Origin: Tritrichomonas musculus
Lineage: Eukaryota; Parabasalia; Tritrichomonadida; Tritrichomonadidae
Direction: 5' to 3'
Assembly (NCBI GenBank): GCA_039105265.1
Contig: JAPFFF010000001.1
Location: 1,178,001 to 1,242,000, forward strand
Length of the DNA: 64,000 nt
The position numbers and the translations under genes are program-made. Every line of letters starts with the position of its first letter. The stretch's first letter is position 1. The notes under the pieces were generated by a model, which saw nothing but the letters and a program-made list of their open reading frames with translations, did not search any database and was not told the origin of the DNA. This document shows, one piece after another, positions 54,152 through 63,810 of the stretch.

Positions 54152-54568
54152 ATGTCGGACAAACAAAGTGTACCTGAACAATTTGAAATTAAAGATGATA
54201 TACCAGCTATGTCTGCAAAAGACATGAGAAATCCAAAAAGAACTCAAGGTTGGAAAATATTGAAATCAAGGTATGGGGAAAATGTATCCCATCAAAAATT
54301 AGCAGCAGTTGCAAAAGTTATGATGCATTGTATTGATCATAATATTCCATCAGAAACTCCAAGTCTTTCAAGGGAAGAAATTAGATCGAAAGACAAATTA
54401 ATTCTTTGGTTCGATACTCATATTGAGTTTATTCGACCATTTTTGTCGCCTGGAATGATGATTGGTTATGATTCTGGCAAATTCGTTCCGATTCCCATAC
54501 CAAAAGAAACTACCAAAAAAGTCGAAGACAAAGAAAAAGAAGAAGAAAAAGATAAAGAAAAGAAATAA
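54152..54568 (+). CDS. 138-residue protein with charged tail
   Basis: The polar N-terminus (MSDKQSVPEQFEIKDDIPAM) is followed by a compact part: GWKILKSRYGENVSHQKLAA, then VMMHCIDHNIPSETPSL, a short WFDTHIEFIRPFLSPGMM helix and a VPIPIPKETTKK strand. The last 20 residues are nearly all Lys/Glu. The fold is not recognised. It is between the small acidic protein and the large right-end protein. Confidence 0.7.
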   Translation: MSDKQSVPEQFEIKDDIPAMSAKDMRNPKRTQGWKILKSRYGENVSHQKLAAVAKVMMHCIDHNIPSETPSLSREEIRSKDKLILWFDTHIEFIRPFLSPGMMIGYDSGKFVPIPIPKETTKKVEDKEKEEEKDKEKK

Positions 54569-54643
54569 ATAAAAAAATTAATTAATTAAATTGGTTTATT
54601 TAAAACCTAAATCTTTTTTGAGAGTTTTTTTTATTACGACCTC

Positions 54644-56974
54644 TCAATCATCGTAGTGTGGGAAAGCGTCAAAATCGTCATCACTGGAGAGGACATCTAC
54701 CACGTCTTTTGGTGTCTCGTTTTGATGATAGATTTCTCTTTCGTCAGGTCTTAGAAATTGATCAATACTCAGGTAGTACCATTGCATGTGCGTTTTGGTT
54801 TTTGAATAATTTTCGATCTTTTCTTCGGCGATTTTCTTTGCTTTTTCATCGTTGCAGCCATGAATGATTTTGATAGCATTTTCTAATTCTGCTCTTTTTT
54901 GTATTGCTAATTCATCCGAATGATCATTCATTTCGTCTTCAGGTACTTGAAGTTTTGAGGCATTTTTGCGAATTGTTTCATTCATTTGTTTGACAACTTT
55001 TTCATAATCTTCATCAGACATTGTTAGTGGTTGTTTATTTGCAGCCATGACTTTTTCTTGTATTTTTTCTGGTGATTCCCTTCTTTTTAAATGATTAAGG
55101 ATTTGTTCACTATTGACCTTCTTTTGCCATTCTTTGTATTTTTCAGACTCTTCGTTGGTAAAGAAATGGCATTTCTGAACTTCAAACGGTTGCTTGCCTT
55201 TTTCCATGAATGGCTTCAATCTTTCTTCAACTTCTTTTTTGGCGATATTTTGTGAGACGTCCTGAATTTTTGATAAGATCCGACTGAATTCATCAATTTT
55301 TGTTGACCATTGTCTTACCAATAAAACATGAGCGCTCCATTGATCCTGTTCCTTTTGAGTTACCAAATCCAAGACGGTTAAGACTTCCAATAATTCACCT
55401 TCGTCCAACTTTATTTGAATTCTTTTTTCAATTTCGTCTTCCAATTTTTCTTCATTCCAGTCAGGGTGTGAAAATTGCACCATTTCTTTGGTGTCATTAA
55501 TCAATTGTTTTTTGATATTGTTTTGTAAAATATTTTGATCCCTGTATTTTCGCCAATAAATTTGCGATTCTTTTTCAGTGAGTAGTTCATCTAATTCCCA
55601 ATCATCGGAATCAGCAAATTTGTCAGGATTGAGAACTCTTTCTCTTGCAATTTTTGTTATTTCGTTGTCTGCTTTTTCTGGGTATATCAGGTGGAGCATT
55701 TCTGATAAGTCTCTTATCTGTCTCTTTTGTTGACCAGAGACCAATATTATTCTTGGAGTTGGCGCTGGAGGTGGAGGTGTTTGTTGAACATCTTTCGCAC
55801 GGGGAACTTGTGATCGGCTTGTGATCTTTTTCTTTGGTTTATCGCGTTTATCAGATTTATCAGGTTTATCAGGTTGAATAACTCTGTTCATTCTTTCAAG
55901 TTTTCTTTTCGAAGGTGATTTCTTTTTTGAATTTGTTTTCTTTCCTGTCTTAGATTTCTTTTTTGAATTTGTTTTCTTTTTTGGTTCTGGTTTATTTTTC
56001 GTCTTTTCAACTGACCCTGGTTTGATTGTTTCATTCAAATCTTCTAATTGGACTTTTTCTTTCCATTCCATGTATTGTTCTCTTTCTTTCCTGTCGATTT
56101 CGTTTCTTGTAGCTTGACTTGTCTCATCTGTTGAAAACACCAATTTGAGATATGACTGTCGACTGGTAAAGGTTTTGGTTTTCATAAATTTCAAAATTTT
56201 TCTCAGATCTCTCGGTAAATTGTTTTCATCTTGATAATATTGAAACATTGTTTTCATGATTTCTTCATTTTTCTTTCCGAGAATATCAGCATTGATTGAT
56301 TTGAAATGGTCCATAAATATATCTGTCCAGATTTTGATATTGCCGTTTTCGTCGTAATCATCAACAAATGTATGTGCCAAATTTGATTTGAATAATTCCA
56401 TGCAAATCAATCGTGCAACAATTTCATTCATTTCGTCATCTTCTATAAAACGAAGGAATTCCTGATCATCTAACCATGAAATTATTTCAGATTTTGTTTG
56501 AATGCCATTGTCTTCAAATTCTTGCCATTGCTCCGAGCTTATGTTTGATGGAAGGGTTAAATGATGATGATGGTGAATATTTTGATCTTTTTCTGGAGTG
56601 TCAACTTTTTCATCTTTTTCCTGACAATCTAAATTTTTGATAACTTCTTCGGGGTCATCATCACTTTTCTGTGCTTTTGGTTGATTTTTCTTAATTATCG
56701 GTGTTGGTTGAGATTTGTATGCATCTTCTGAAATAAATTCGACTTCTGAGCTATAATCTTCATCTGATGATAAGCTTCTTTTATTTGGAACTGGTTGACT
56801 TATTTGTTGAAAACGTGGATTTTTTGAGCCATGTGTAGAAATTTGAATGCCATCAGAAATTTGCCTTTGCATACCATTTTTATTTGTAGCTCCTATTTCA
56901 TCATAGGTTTGCTTTTGCTTCTCTTTTTGAGAGTGTAGCCTTTGTCTTGTGGTGTTGTTGCCTTGGTGGGACAT
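54644..56974 (-). CDS. 776-residue right-end protein with four helical repeats and basic linker
   Basis: The N-terminal 140 residues are disordered and polar, with a run of five His near residue 133. A helical region (about 145-300) precedes a Lys/Ser-rich basic stretch (330-400), which contains KKKSKTGKKTNSKKKS-type repeats and a VPRAKDVQQTPPPPAP string like the one in the SAP-like protein. From about residue 415 to 760 there are four related helical units, each with a long amphipathic helix, a hydrophobic patch and an ending near LTxxEExxYxxW (for example LTEKESQIYWRKYRD, and FTNEESEKYKEWQKK). The C-terminus is acidic. Divergent from 57119, using the right promoter cassette. The DNA-binding role of the linker is inference. 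Confidence 0.72.
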   Translation of the reverse strand: MSHQGNNTTRQRLHSQKEKQKQTYDEIGATNKNGMQRQISDGIQISTHGSKNPRFQQISQPVPNKRSLSSDEDYSSEVEFISEDAYKSQPTPIIKKNQPKAQKSDDDPEEVIKNLDCQEKDEKVDTPEKDQNIHHHHHLTLPSNISSEQWQEFEDNGIQTKSEIISWLDDQEFLRFIEDDEMNEIVARLICMELFKSNLAHTFVDDYDENGNIKIWTDIFMDHFKSINADILGKKNEEIMKTMFQYYQDENNLPRDLRKILKFMKTKTFTSRQSYLKLVFSTDETSQATRNEIDRKEREQYMEWKEKVQLEDLNETIKPGSVEKTKNKPEPKKKTNSKKKSKTGKKTNSKKKSPSKRKLERMNRVIQPDKPDKSDKRDKPKKKITSRSQVPRAKDVQQTPPPPAPTPRIILVSGQQKRQIRDLSEMLHLIYPEKADNEITKIARERVLNPDKFADSDDWELDELLTEKESQIYWRKYRDQNILQNNIKKQLINDTKEMVQFSHPDWNEEKLEDEIEKRIQIKLDEGELLEVLTVLDLVTQKEQDQWSAHVLLVRQWSTKIDEFSRILSKIQDVSQNIAKKEVEERLKPFMEKGKQPFEVQKCHFFTNEESEKYKEWQKKVNSEQILNHLKRRESPEKIQEKVMAANKQPLTMSDEDYEKVVKQMNETIRKNASKLQVPEDEMNDHSDELAIQKRAELENAIKIIHGCNDEKAKKIAEEKIENYSKTKTHMQWYYLSIDQFLRPDEREIYHQNETPKDVVDVLSSDDDFDAFPHYDD

Positions 56975-57118
56975 GAAAAAAAGTGATGTGATGACCTCTC
57001 GGGAAAAAATTAGATTTTCGGTAAACGGTCTCCACCCCTAAACACCTAGGGGCACCCCATAAGGGACCCAAATAAAAATATGATTTTTCGTGCTCACCTC
57101 ATCACCTCATTTTTTTAC
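56975..57118. promoter_or_regulatory. Right subterminal bidirectional promoter cassette
   Basis: This 144-bp cassette lies between divergent ATGs at 56974 and 57119. It is the same length as the left cassette and nearly the same sequence, in the opposite position relative to the centre of the element. The middle holds a dyad, CCCCTAAACACCTAGGGG. Both edges carry TCATCACATCA or TCATCACCTCA followed by T-rich DNA. Confidence 0.72.
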
Positions 57119-57721
57119 ATGTCGTCCGAGCACCACGTAACCATAGATGAACCAGCTGATACTGAAGATAATGTCGAAACTCATGATGATATTATTGAAC
57201 GATTACGAAATGTGCCAAAACGGTCCGAAACTTCTCTTGGTAAAGAGGAAAACGCCCGAATTTGGGATAACACTGAAACCGAGTATACTGAAGTTGAACC
57301 AGTTCCGCCTCCTCGATTTCCTAAAATTCCAAACAAAATCCCAGAAAAAGTCGGACTTGATAGTTACTATTTCAACGGAGTTGAACAAAAACGAATAATT
57401 CGAGGTTTGGCGATGTTTTACCTATACAAAACATTCAAAGGACAAGGCAAATCTGACCATAATCACCTCAGTTTTGACACCTTACGAAGGTCAAATATGT
57501 TTCGAATTCAGTCGGAAGTTGATGATCGAGCCGAATTTGAGGTCATCAAAGAATACATGGAAATTCAATGCCAAAATGATCGTATTAAAAATGGCTGTTT
57601 CCCAGAAGAGGAAGAAGAGGAAGAAGAGGAAGAAGAGGAAGAAGAATGGATTGAAAAAGAAGAGGAAAAAGAAGACGAAGCACCAGATGACTTCAAAAAA
57701 GATCCTAATTGGAAACCATAA
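57119..57721 (+). CDS. 200-residue right-terminal acidic protein
   Basis: The start MSSEHHVTIDEPADTEDNVE is preferred over the ATG at 57080, whose extra residues are encoded by the shared promoter cassette. A polar N-terminal half leads into IPEKVGLDSYYFNGVEQKR, then GLAMFYLYKTFKGQGKSDH. The C-terminus is a run of about 35 residues of mostly Glu, encoded by a GAA/GAG repeat at about 57607-57660, then a short basic end. The gene lies between the promoter cassette and the right TIR, as the 164-residue gene does at the left, but the proteins are unrelated. Unknown function. Confidence 0.7.
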   Translation: MSSEHHVTIDEPADTEDNVETHDDIIERLRNVPKRSETSLGKEENARIWDNTETEYTEVEPVPPPRFPKIPNKIPEKVGLDSYYFNGVEQKRIIRGLAMFYLYKTFKGQGKSDHNHLSFDTLRRSNMFRIQSEVDDRAEFEVIKEYMEIQCQNDRIKNGCFPEEEEEEEEEEEEEEWIEKEEEKEDEAPDDFKKDPNWKP

Positions 57722-57773
57722 AAAGGACGTTTAGTGAGAGGACGTTTAATAAATACTCTCATACTAGGTTTTA

Positions 57774-57998
57774 AGTAAACCACACAATTAACAACTTTTT
57801 CTATAGCTTTTTGATGTTAACGATACGGGGCCTCCTTCCTAGCAGAGCGTTGAGAGGAATCCTGAGAGCAGCCCAGTGGAAGATCATTAATGGGAGTGGG
57901 GGATCATACCTGACATAGCGGGGCTGGGGTCGCGGATGGGAAATATTTGACGCGGTTTTTGAACGAAGTGCAAAAATCGTGGCAAATATATAACTACT
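57774..57998. repeat. Right terminal inverted repeat of element 1
   Basis: This 225-bp repeat matches 10728-10952 in reverse complement with two mismatches. It ends in AACTACT, and is followed by TTTTA, the duplicate of the five bases before the left TIR. The G+C-rich core is retained. Confidence 0.95.
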
Positions 57999-58514
57999 TT
58001 TTATTCATATAGAATAGAAAACAATTTTTATGAAAAAGCTAAGCAATTTTAAGGCAATAATGAAAACAACTGAATTGCCATTGATCACCTATTAGATTTA
58101 ATCATCAAAACAAAGAAAGTTCATAATTATGTTTTTAATTAAAGATTTACCTTTTATATTCAAACACGAAATGTTTGAATTTTCAACAAAATAAAAAAAT
58201 AATACAAAATGATGATTGCCAAAAAACTCTTTCAAAATAAATCATGCAGCAATAAAGAAATTAGATTGTTATTGATATGTCATATGAATAAACATGATAA
58301 TAATAATATTAAACCTTTTATTTTATCCAATCAAATGATAAAGTTAAATTTAATTTACTATCTAATAAATATTGATTGATATATTTCCCGATTTTTGTAT
58401 TTGAAAATTCAAATCGGAACACTCAAAATAATAAATTTTGATAGAAATAATATTTGAAAAAGTTATTAAATAATTAATTCAAAATATAACGATAATAAAA
58501 TATAATTTTTTAAA
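57999..58514. other. Host spacer upstream of the copine gene
   Basis: A+T-rich DNA with no gene that I can support. It starts with the right target duplication TTTTA. The copine leader ATAATAAAATATAATTTTTTAAA is A+T-rich, and no strong initiator match is obvious. Confidence 0.6.
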
Positions 58515-60149
58515 ATGACAATAGCATATAATACTTACATAACAGAACGCACTAGAATTGATGGACTTTTTACTCAAGCATTAGCCATTGAATCAAATTA
58601 TCCTATTATTGAAATGAATATTTCATGTAAAGATCTACCAAAACATGACCTAATGGCCAAACATGACTCAATATGCGTTTTATTTACAAAGCAAAATGGC
58701 AATTATATAGAAACAGATAGGACAGAAGTAATATTAAATAATCCCAATCCGCAATATTTTAAATCGTTTAAAACATTGTATATATTCGAGACATATCAAC
58801 CACTTAGATTTGAAATTTATAATACCAACTCACAAAAATCAAATCTTAAAGATCATGATTTAATCGGTTATTGCGAAACTACAGTTCAACATTTAGTTTC
58901 TGATTTAGATCAAGAACATACATTTGATTTAGAACACGATAAGAAAAAAGGAAGCCGAGGCCAGCTTGTAATCAAGTGCCATCAAACAGAAGACAGCAAT
59001 GTTCAAGTACAAGGTCAATTAGAGGTCAAAAATTTGAAGAAGCTCAAAACATTTGCCAAAAACAATCCATATTTTGAAATACTGAAACCAATTGAAGATG
59101 GAAGTGAAATCCCTGTTTATCGTTCAGAAATCAAGCACAAATGTTTCAGTTGCACTTTTCAAACTTTTTCAATTATCTCACAAAATCTTTGCAACGGCAA
59201 TTTTGACAATTTTATCACAATAAAATTCTATGACTATACCAAACGAAGAGGACCGATACTAATTGGCAGTTGCAAGAATACAGTGAACACTTTTATTGAG
59301 TCTGTTGGAAATTTTAATGACATCACAAGTGAAGTGACCAATAAAAAAGTGGGTGAATTTTCATTTCACAATATAGAAATTGTTCAGATGCCAACTTTTT
59401 TAGACTATTTAAAAAGTGGAATAAAATTGACAATGGTCACATCAATTGATTTTTCAATGTCAACAAAATCCACTTCACTTCACCATATTTCAAAAAAGGA
59501 TCCAAATTCAATGAACGAGTATGAAAAGTGCATTTCATCAGTTGGCTCAATTTTGACCAAGTACGATAGCTCTCAAAAATTTGAAGTTTACGGTTTTGGC
59601 TTTCGTCATTTGAATTCTCCTGTTTGTCACTTTTTTCCTCTAACGTTCGATGAGAATAATAAGTCTGTCAAAGGATTTCAAGGAATTCTTGATGTCTACC
59701 GTAATGCTCTTGAAGCCATTGAGTTTTCATCACCTTGCAATTTGGCGCCAACAATCATAAATGTTTCTGCACAATCAATCAAATCGTTCGTCCATTCGAA
59801 GACGTACACGATCCTGCTCATTGTCACAGATGGCGAGATATCTGATTTCAAAGAAACACAGGACGCTATCGTCGATGCTTCAGATAGCCCTTTGAGCATC
59901 ATCATTGTTGGAGTCGGATCGGGCGATTTCACAATGATGAAAACTCTCGATGCCGACACCTGTCCTCTTGTTTCAAGCAAAGGAGAAAAAATGAAGAGAG
60001 ACATTGTTCAATTCGTGCCTTTTGGAAAATTCAAAAAGCTGTCGTCGGTCTCTCTCGAGCAGGAAGTGCTGGCAGAAATTCCTAACCAAATTCACCAGTA
60101 CTGCGAGACACATGGTTATAAATTAAACTTACATAAAGATAAATTATGA
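58515..60149 (+). CDS. Copine (C2-C2-vWA protein)
   Basis: This 544-residue protein should bind membranes in a calcium-dependent manner and recruit partners. The first C2 domain spans about residues 25-145, with a CKDLPKHDLMAKHD loop and a KDHDLIGYCETTV segment, both typical of copine C2A. The second C2 is about 160-295, with HKCFSCTFQTFSIISQNLCN and GPILIGSCKNTV. The vWA-like copine domain spans about 305-530, with a MIDAS of the form DFSMS near residue 312 (SIDFSMSTKS), then SVGSILTKYDSSQKFEVYGF and LLIVTDGEISDF. Length is normal for the family. It is an ordinary host gene, with no intron; the element lies about 0.5 kb upstream. Confidence 0.93.
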   Translation: MTIAYNTYITERTRIDGLFTQALAIESNYPIIEMNISCKDLPKHDLMAKHDSICVLFTKQNGNYIETDRTEVILNNPNPQYFKSFKTLYIFETYQPLRFEIYNTNSQKSNLKDHDLIGYCETTVQHLVSDLDQEHTFDLEHDKKKGSRGQLVIKCHQTEDSNVQVQGQLEVKNLKKLKTFAKNNPYFEILKPIEDGSEIPVYRSEIKHKCFSCTFQTFSIISQNLCNGNFDNFITIKFYDYTKRRGPILIGSCKNTVNTFIESVGNFNDITSEVTNKKVGEFSFHNIEIVQMPTFLDYLKSGIKLTMVTSIDFSMSTKSTSLHHISKKDPNSMNEYEKCISSVGSILTKYDSSQKFEVYGFGFRHLNSPVCHFFPLTFDENNKSVKGFQGILDVYRNALEAIEFSSPCNLAPTIINVSAQSIKSFVHSKTYTILLIVTDGEISDFKETQDAIVDASDSPLSIIIVGVGSGDFTMMKTLDADTCPLVSSKGEKMKRDIVQFVPFGKFKKLSSVSLEQEVLAEIPNQIHQYCETHGYKLNLHKDKL

Positions 60150-60609
60150 TAAAATTTATAAAAAATCGTTTTTTTTTTTTTTTTTTAATTGCTCAAGATT
60201 TAAATATTATTAATAATCATAAATGATTGGATCATTAAAAATGCTTGATTATTATTCTTTAATGCTTTTTTTTATTATTATTATGTGAAAAAAACTCTTT
60301 TCAATTTCTTTTAAAAAGTTTCCATGTGTTACTGAGTTTTTGGTTACAGTTTTAAAAAAAATCAACTTTTTGAAAAATTTTCATTCAATTATTTCTACAA
60401 AACTTCAAATAAAGTGTCTTTCTCATTAACTTCATTAAGGTACAAATCCAATACGTTATTTATTAGAGCTTTGAACGCTTATTTTTTGTGAAAGTCGACC
60501 TCACTGAGAAAATGTAAATAATAATAATAAATCATTCGTTGAAATAATAATAATTAATCATTTTTTAGTTTGGTTTAATTATTTACTTAATTAAGAAATA
60601 TAGCAAAAG
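60150..60609. other. Host spacer after the copine gene
   Basis: No gene is seen. A run of 18 T lies at 60169-60186, like the poly-T after the transporter gene at 10457. The rest is A+T-rich. Confidence 0.6.
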
Positions 60610-63600
60610 CTTGAATTTGGAAACAAACCTTGCATTTTATGTTTCTTTGCCAGATCAACAGGTTTTTTCCATAAAATATATAGGAAAATCATGAGTTTTT
60701 TTTTAAGTTGAAAACTTTATAAGAAATAAATAAATACAAATTTCATCTTTTGCATCGATATCAATCCCTTCATGGCTTAGCAAAAGTTTAATAATTTCTT
60801 CATTTCCATTTTCAGCTGCACAATGTAATGGTGTATTATAAAAAACAAAGCAAACATACAAATGAGTGATAAATTACAAATTTCATTCAAACATAAAAAA
60901 AATTGAAATTGAATAAACAAACTTATTTTCAACAGTAAAAAAAATATGCAAAACTAAAACTTCATGAAATTAAGTTAATATAAATTCCATTAAATCGAAG
61001 AAAATAAGAAATTCCATAAAGAACTGATATTGAAATTGTATAAGAAAATCAAATTTAAACTACATTACAAAAATTTTAAAAGAGAATAGAATAAAAGATA
61101 TGTTTTTTGACTCTATCAATATAAATAAACTGAAATTGAATTAATAATTCAATTTGAAATCCAATTAAAAAAAAACTTATCTTTGAAATAGTTTTAGCAT
61201 TAACATCAATGTCTTTTCTAGTTAATAACAATTTAACAAATTCTATTTTATTAACTAATACTGCTAAATATAATGGTGGATCATCAAATAAATAAAAAAA
61301 CTTCATTTAATATAATAATGATGAAATTTTATTTTAAAGTCATAATTTTAAATGTAATAAATAAAGACTTTAAATTAAAACATCATGAAAAAATTAAAAT
61401 CATTTTAAATTTCATTCAAATATGTAACGTGAAATGAAATGAAAATAAAACATTTTGGAATTATATTATTAAAACTTGAATACGAAATGCTACAAAACAT
61501 AAAATATGTATAAACGTGATTTAAAAAGAAATTATAAAATTTGATAAAAACTTTTTAGATTAAAAATATGATAAAGATACAAATTTGGAATATGATGAAA
61601 AAAAATTATAGTTGGTGGACATAATTCTGTTTTAGAGACATAATTATGTTTTCACATCATTTCTATATATTCAAATTGGACTTTTAAAAAAACAATTGTA
61701 GAACAATTAATATCATATTGGATACATTCTATTCCCAGATTTTCATTCACTTTTATCAAACTAAATTTGATCAAAAATATGATATCGAATTTTTAATTTC
61801 TGAATATTTTTTTATTATTTGAAAAAAATTATAATTTACTTTTTATCTATAATTAAAATGTATCATTATTATTTATTGAAATAAAATAGATAATTAGAAA
61901 AAATGGTTTCATTTTCATTTCACTACTCAAAAAACTCATTTCATATCACATTTCATACTTTTACCATAAAAAAAAGGTTGTTTTAATTTGCTCTAACATT
62001 GTTATTATTTTAGAATATAATGTATATATTATATTTTAGAAAAAAATTTATTGAAATAATAATTATATAAAAAGAAAAAGTGTTTTCAAAATATGACAAA
62101 AATCATTCATACAAAATTACAAATTTTGAAAAATGAGTTTATTTTATTTCAAATTAGATGCAGTATTAACCATCTATATGATTCATATAATATATTAAAT
62201 ATAATAATATGGTTGAAAAAGAATCAATCTTGGAAAAATTTCATTTTTCTTTTTTTCATTCAAAATCATTCATAAATCACTCATGCATAATTGATATGAT
62301 TTCAGAATTTCATTATTTGATAACACATACAATGAAATATATTATTAATCCTCTAAAAATCATTGTTGCCCATCAAGATTTCAGGTTTTTCTAAGAAATA
62401 TACAAATTTCACTTTTTTATTTTTTCTATTATAATAGCATTAAAAATAGCAATTAATCAATAAATATTAGGTAAGTATAGAAGAACTATTAAAATAATGA
62501 AAATAATTTCTCAATGTCTAAAATTGAAAGTCTTTTTAAGTTATTTCAGAAGTTACTCTTTTTCATTAAGGTAATAGATCTTGAGTAGAACCGCCAATTT
62601 TATTCTTTCAATATCATTATACTATATGCATTATATCAAATATTTAAATAAAAATTTAAAAGTTTTTATTTTTTATTGGAAAAAAACAAAAAAGTGATAT
62701 GATTTTTAACTTTATTTTGTGCATCAAAATTTTCTTATATGAAAGTTTTTAGATATCAATTATCTGATAAAATTATATCATTACTGATTATGAATTAATG
62801 ATATTATTATTAAATCCCAAGTTTCAATTATTGAGAATAAAATAAGAATTTTGACTTTTTTTTTACATTAATGGCAAAATTTCATATAAATCAAAAATAT
62901 AATAGTTCATTTAATTAAATAATGATGTACATAAAATACATTAATAAAACATATAATATTATCAAATTATCTTTAAAAAGTATTGAGAAAAATGTGTTTT
63001 ATTTTTGTGTACCATTCAAAAAGTTGAGCAAACATGATTATGTCCCAAAAACATAATTATGTCCACCAACTATACATCAAAAATTTGATTAATAAATTAA
63101 GATTTCAAATGATATGAAAATATAATTACTATAAAACACAATGACAAATATTTAAAAACGTGATAAAAATCAAATGTAGTTTAAAACGAAATAAAAATCA
63201 AAAAACGCAATGTCATTTAATTATTTATAATTGTAATATACTTTGCATTAACATCAATATCTTCTCTAGAAATCAGAATTTTAAAAACATCATATGTGGA
63301 ATTATTGATTGCAAAATGAATAATTGGATCATTAATATTTTCAAATGAACACTATTGAAAAACAAAAATACTAAAAATTGAATGAAAAAACATTAGTTGT
63401 GAAATTCTATAAATACATTATTTGATTAAAATGTAATAAATACAATATAACATAAAATTTCCTTAAAAATGTAATTAAAAAAAATATTATAAAAAACGAT
63501 AGTTCAAATTTGATGAAAATGATGAATATAAAATTTGATTAATCAATAATAATATTGAAATCTTATAAAAAAACATTCTTATTTGGAATACTATTAAATA

Positions 63601-63810
63601 TTATAATAAATGACTGAATGAAATTATTGAAATTTGAATAGTATAAATGATATTGAACTTAAAATCATATAAAATAAATGTTCACAAATTATATAAAATT
63701 CAGAGGACAAGAATAAATTTGGCATTAACATCAATCTCTGGCTTTGATAATAAAAGAGAAAGAATTTTTACATTACCTTTTGAAATTGCTTCAAATATAG
63801 GATTATTATA
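60610..63810 (-). pseudogene. Ankyrin-repeat gene remnant, single repeats spread along the minus strand
   Basis: Five ankyrin-like blocks read on the minus strand, each about one repeat long: 63718-63810 (NPIFEAISKGNVKILSLLL), 63243-63345 (DPIIHFAINNSTYDVFKIL), 61195-61306 (DPPLYLAVLVNKIEFVKLLL), 60750-60840 (NTPLHCAAENGNEEIIKLLL) and a short final one, 60615-60675 (KKPVDLAKKHKMQ). The first four end in (I)DVNAK or IDIDAK. Spacers of about 340-370 bp separate blocks one and two, and three and four, and always begin after that DVNAK-type end. No consistent GT-AG boundaries are seen, so introns are not supported. A decayed member of the large trichomonad ankyrin family is most likely. A 1.46-kb TIR element sits in the middle spacer. 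Confidence 0.6.
61611..63070. mobile_element. 1.46-kb TIR element of TA-target type (mariner-like or MITE-like)
   Basis: A 40-bp inverted repeat bounds this interval: GTTGGTGGACATAATTCTGT (61611 onward) against the reverse complement of 63031-63070, with about four mismatches. TATA lies directly outside each end, which fits TA target sites used by Tc1/mariner elements. The interior is A+T-rich with only short frames, and no transposase is seen. It falls in the spacer between two ankyrin blocks, and removing it leaves a gap of about 480 bp, close to the other spacers. The family is an inference from the target sequence. Confidence 0.68.

Larger units (their letters stand above)
10728..57998 (+). 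mobile_element. Polinton/Maverick element 1, near-complete, about 47.3 kb
   Basis: The element is bounded by 225-bp TIRs with a 5-bp duplication TTTTA. It carries the family's hallmark genes: protein-primed DNA polymerase B, DDE integrase, packaging ATPase, double-jelly-roll capsid proteins and a penton candidate, plus an SF3 helicase. The TIRs differ at 2 of 225 positions, which suggests recent insertion, although gene conversion between ends could mimic this. The hallmark genes are open over normal lengths, so it looks whole or nearly so, with one small region (37.4-37.9 kb) of unclear status. Most described Polintons are about 15 to 25 kb; the extra length comes from the 11.4-kb giant gene, two fibre genes, a second capsid gene and many short coiled-coil genes. 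Confidence 0.95.

Noticed and set aside
60610-63810. GT-AG introns between ankyrin blocks
   Set aside because: Only one block is preceded by a plausible AG and no consistent GT follows the blocks, so spliced structure is not supported by the sequence.
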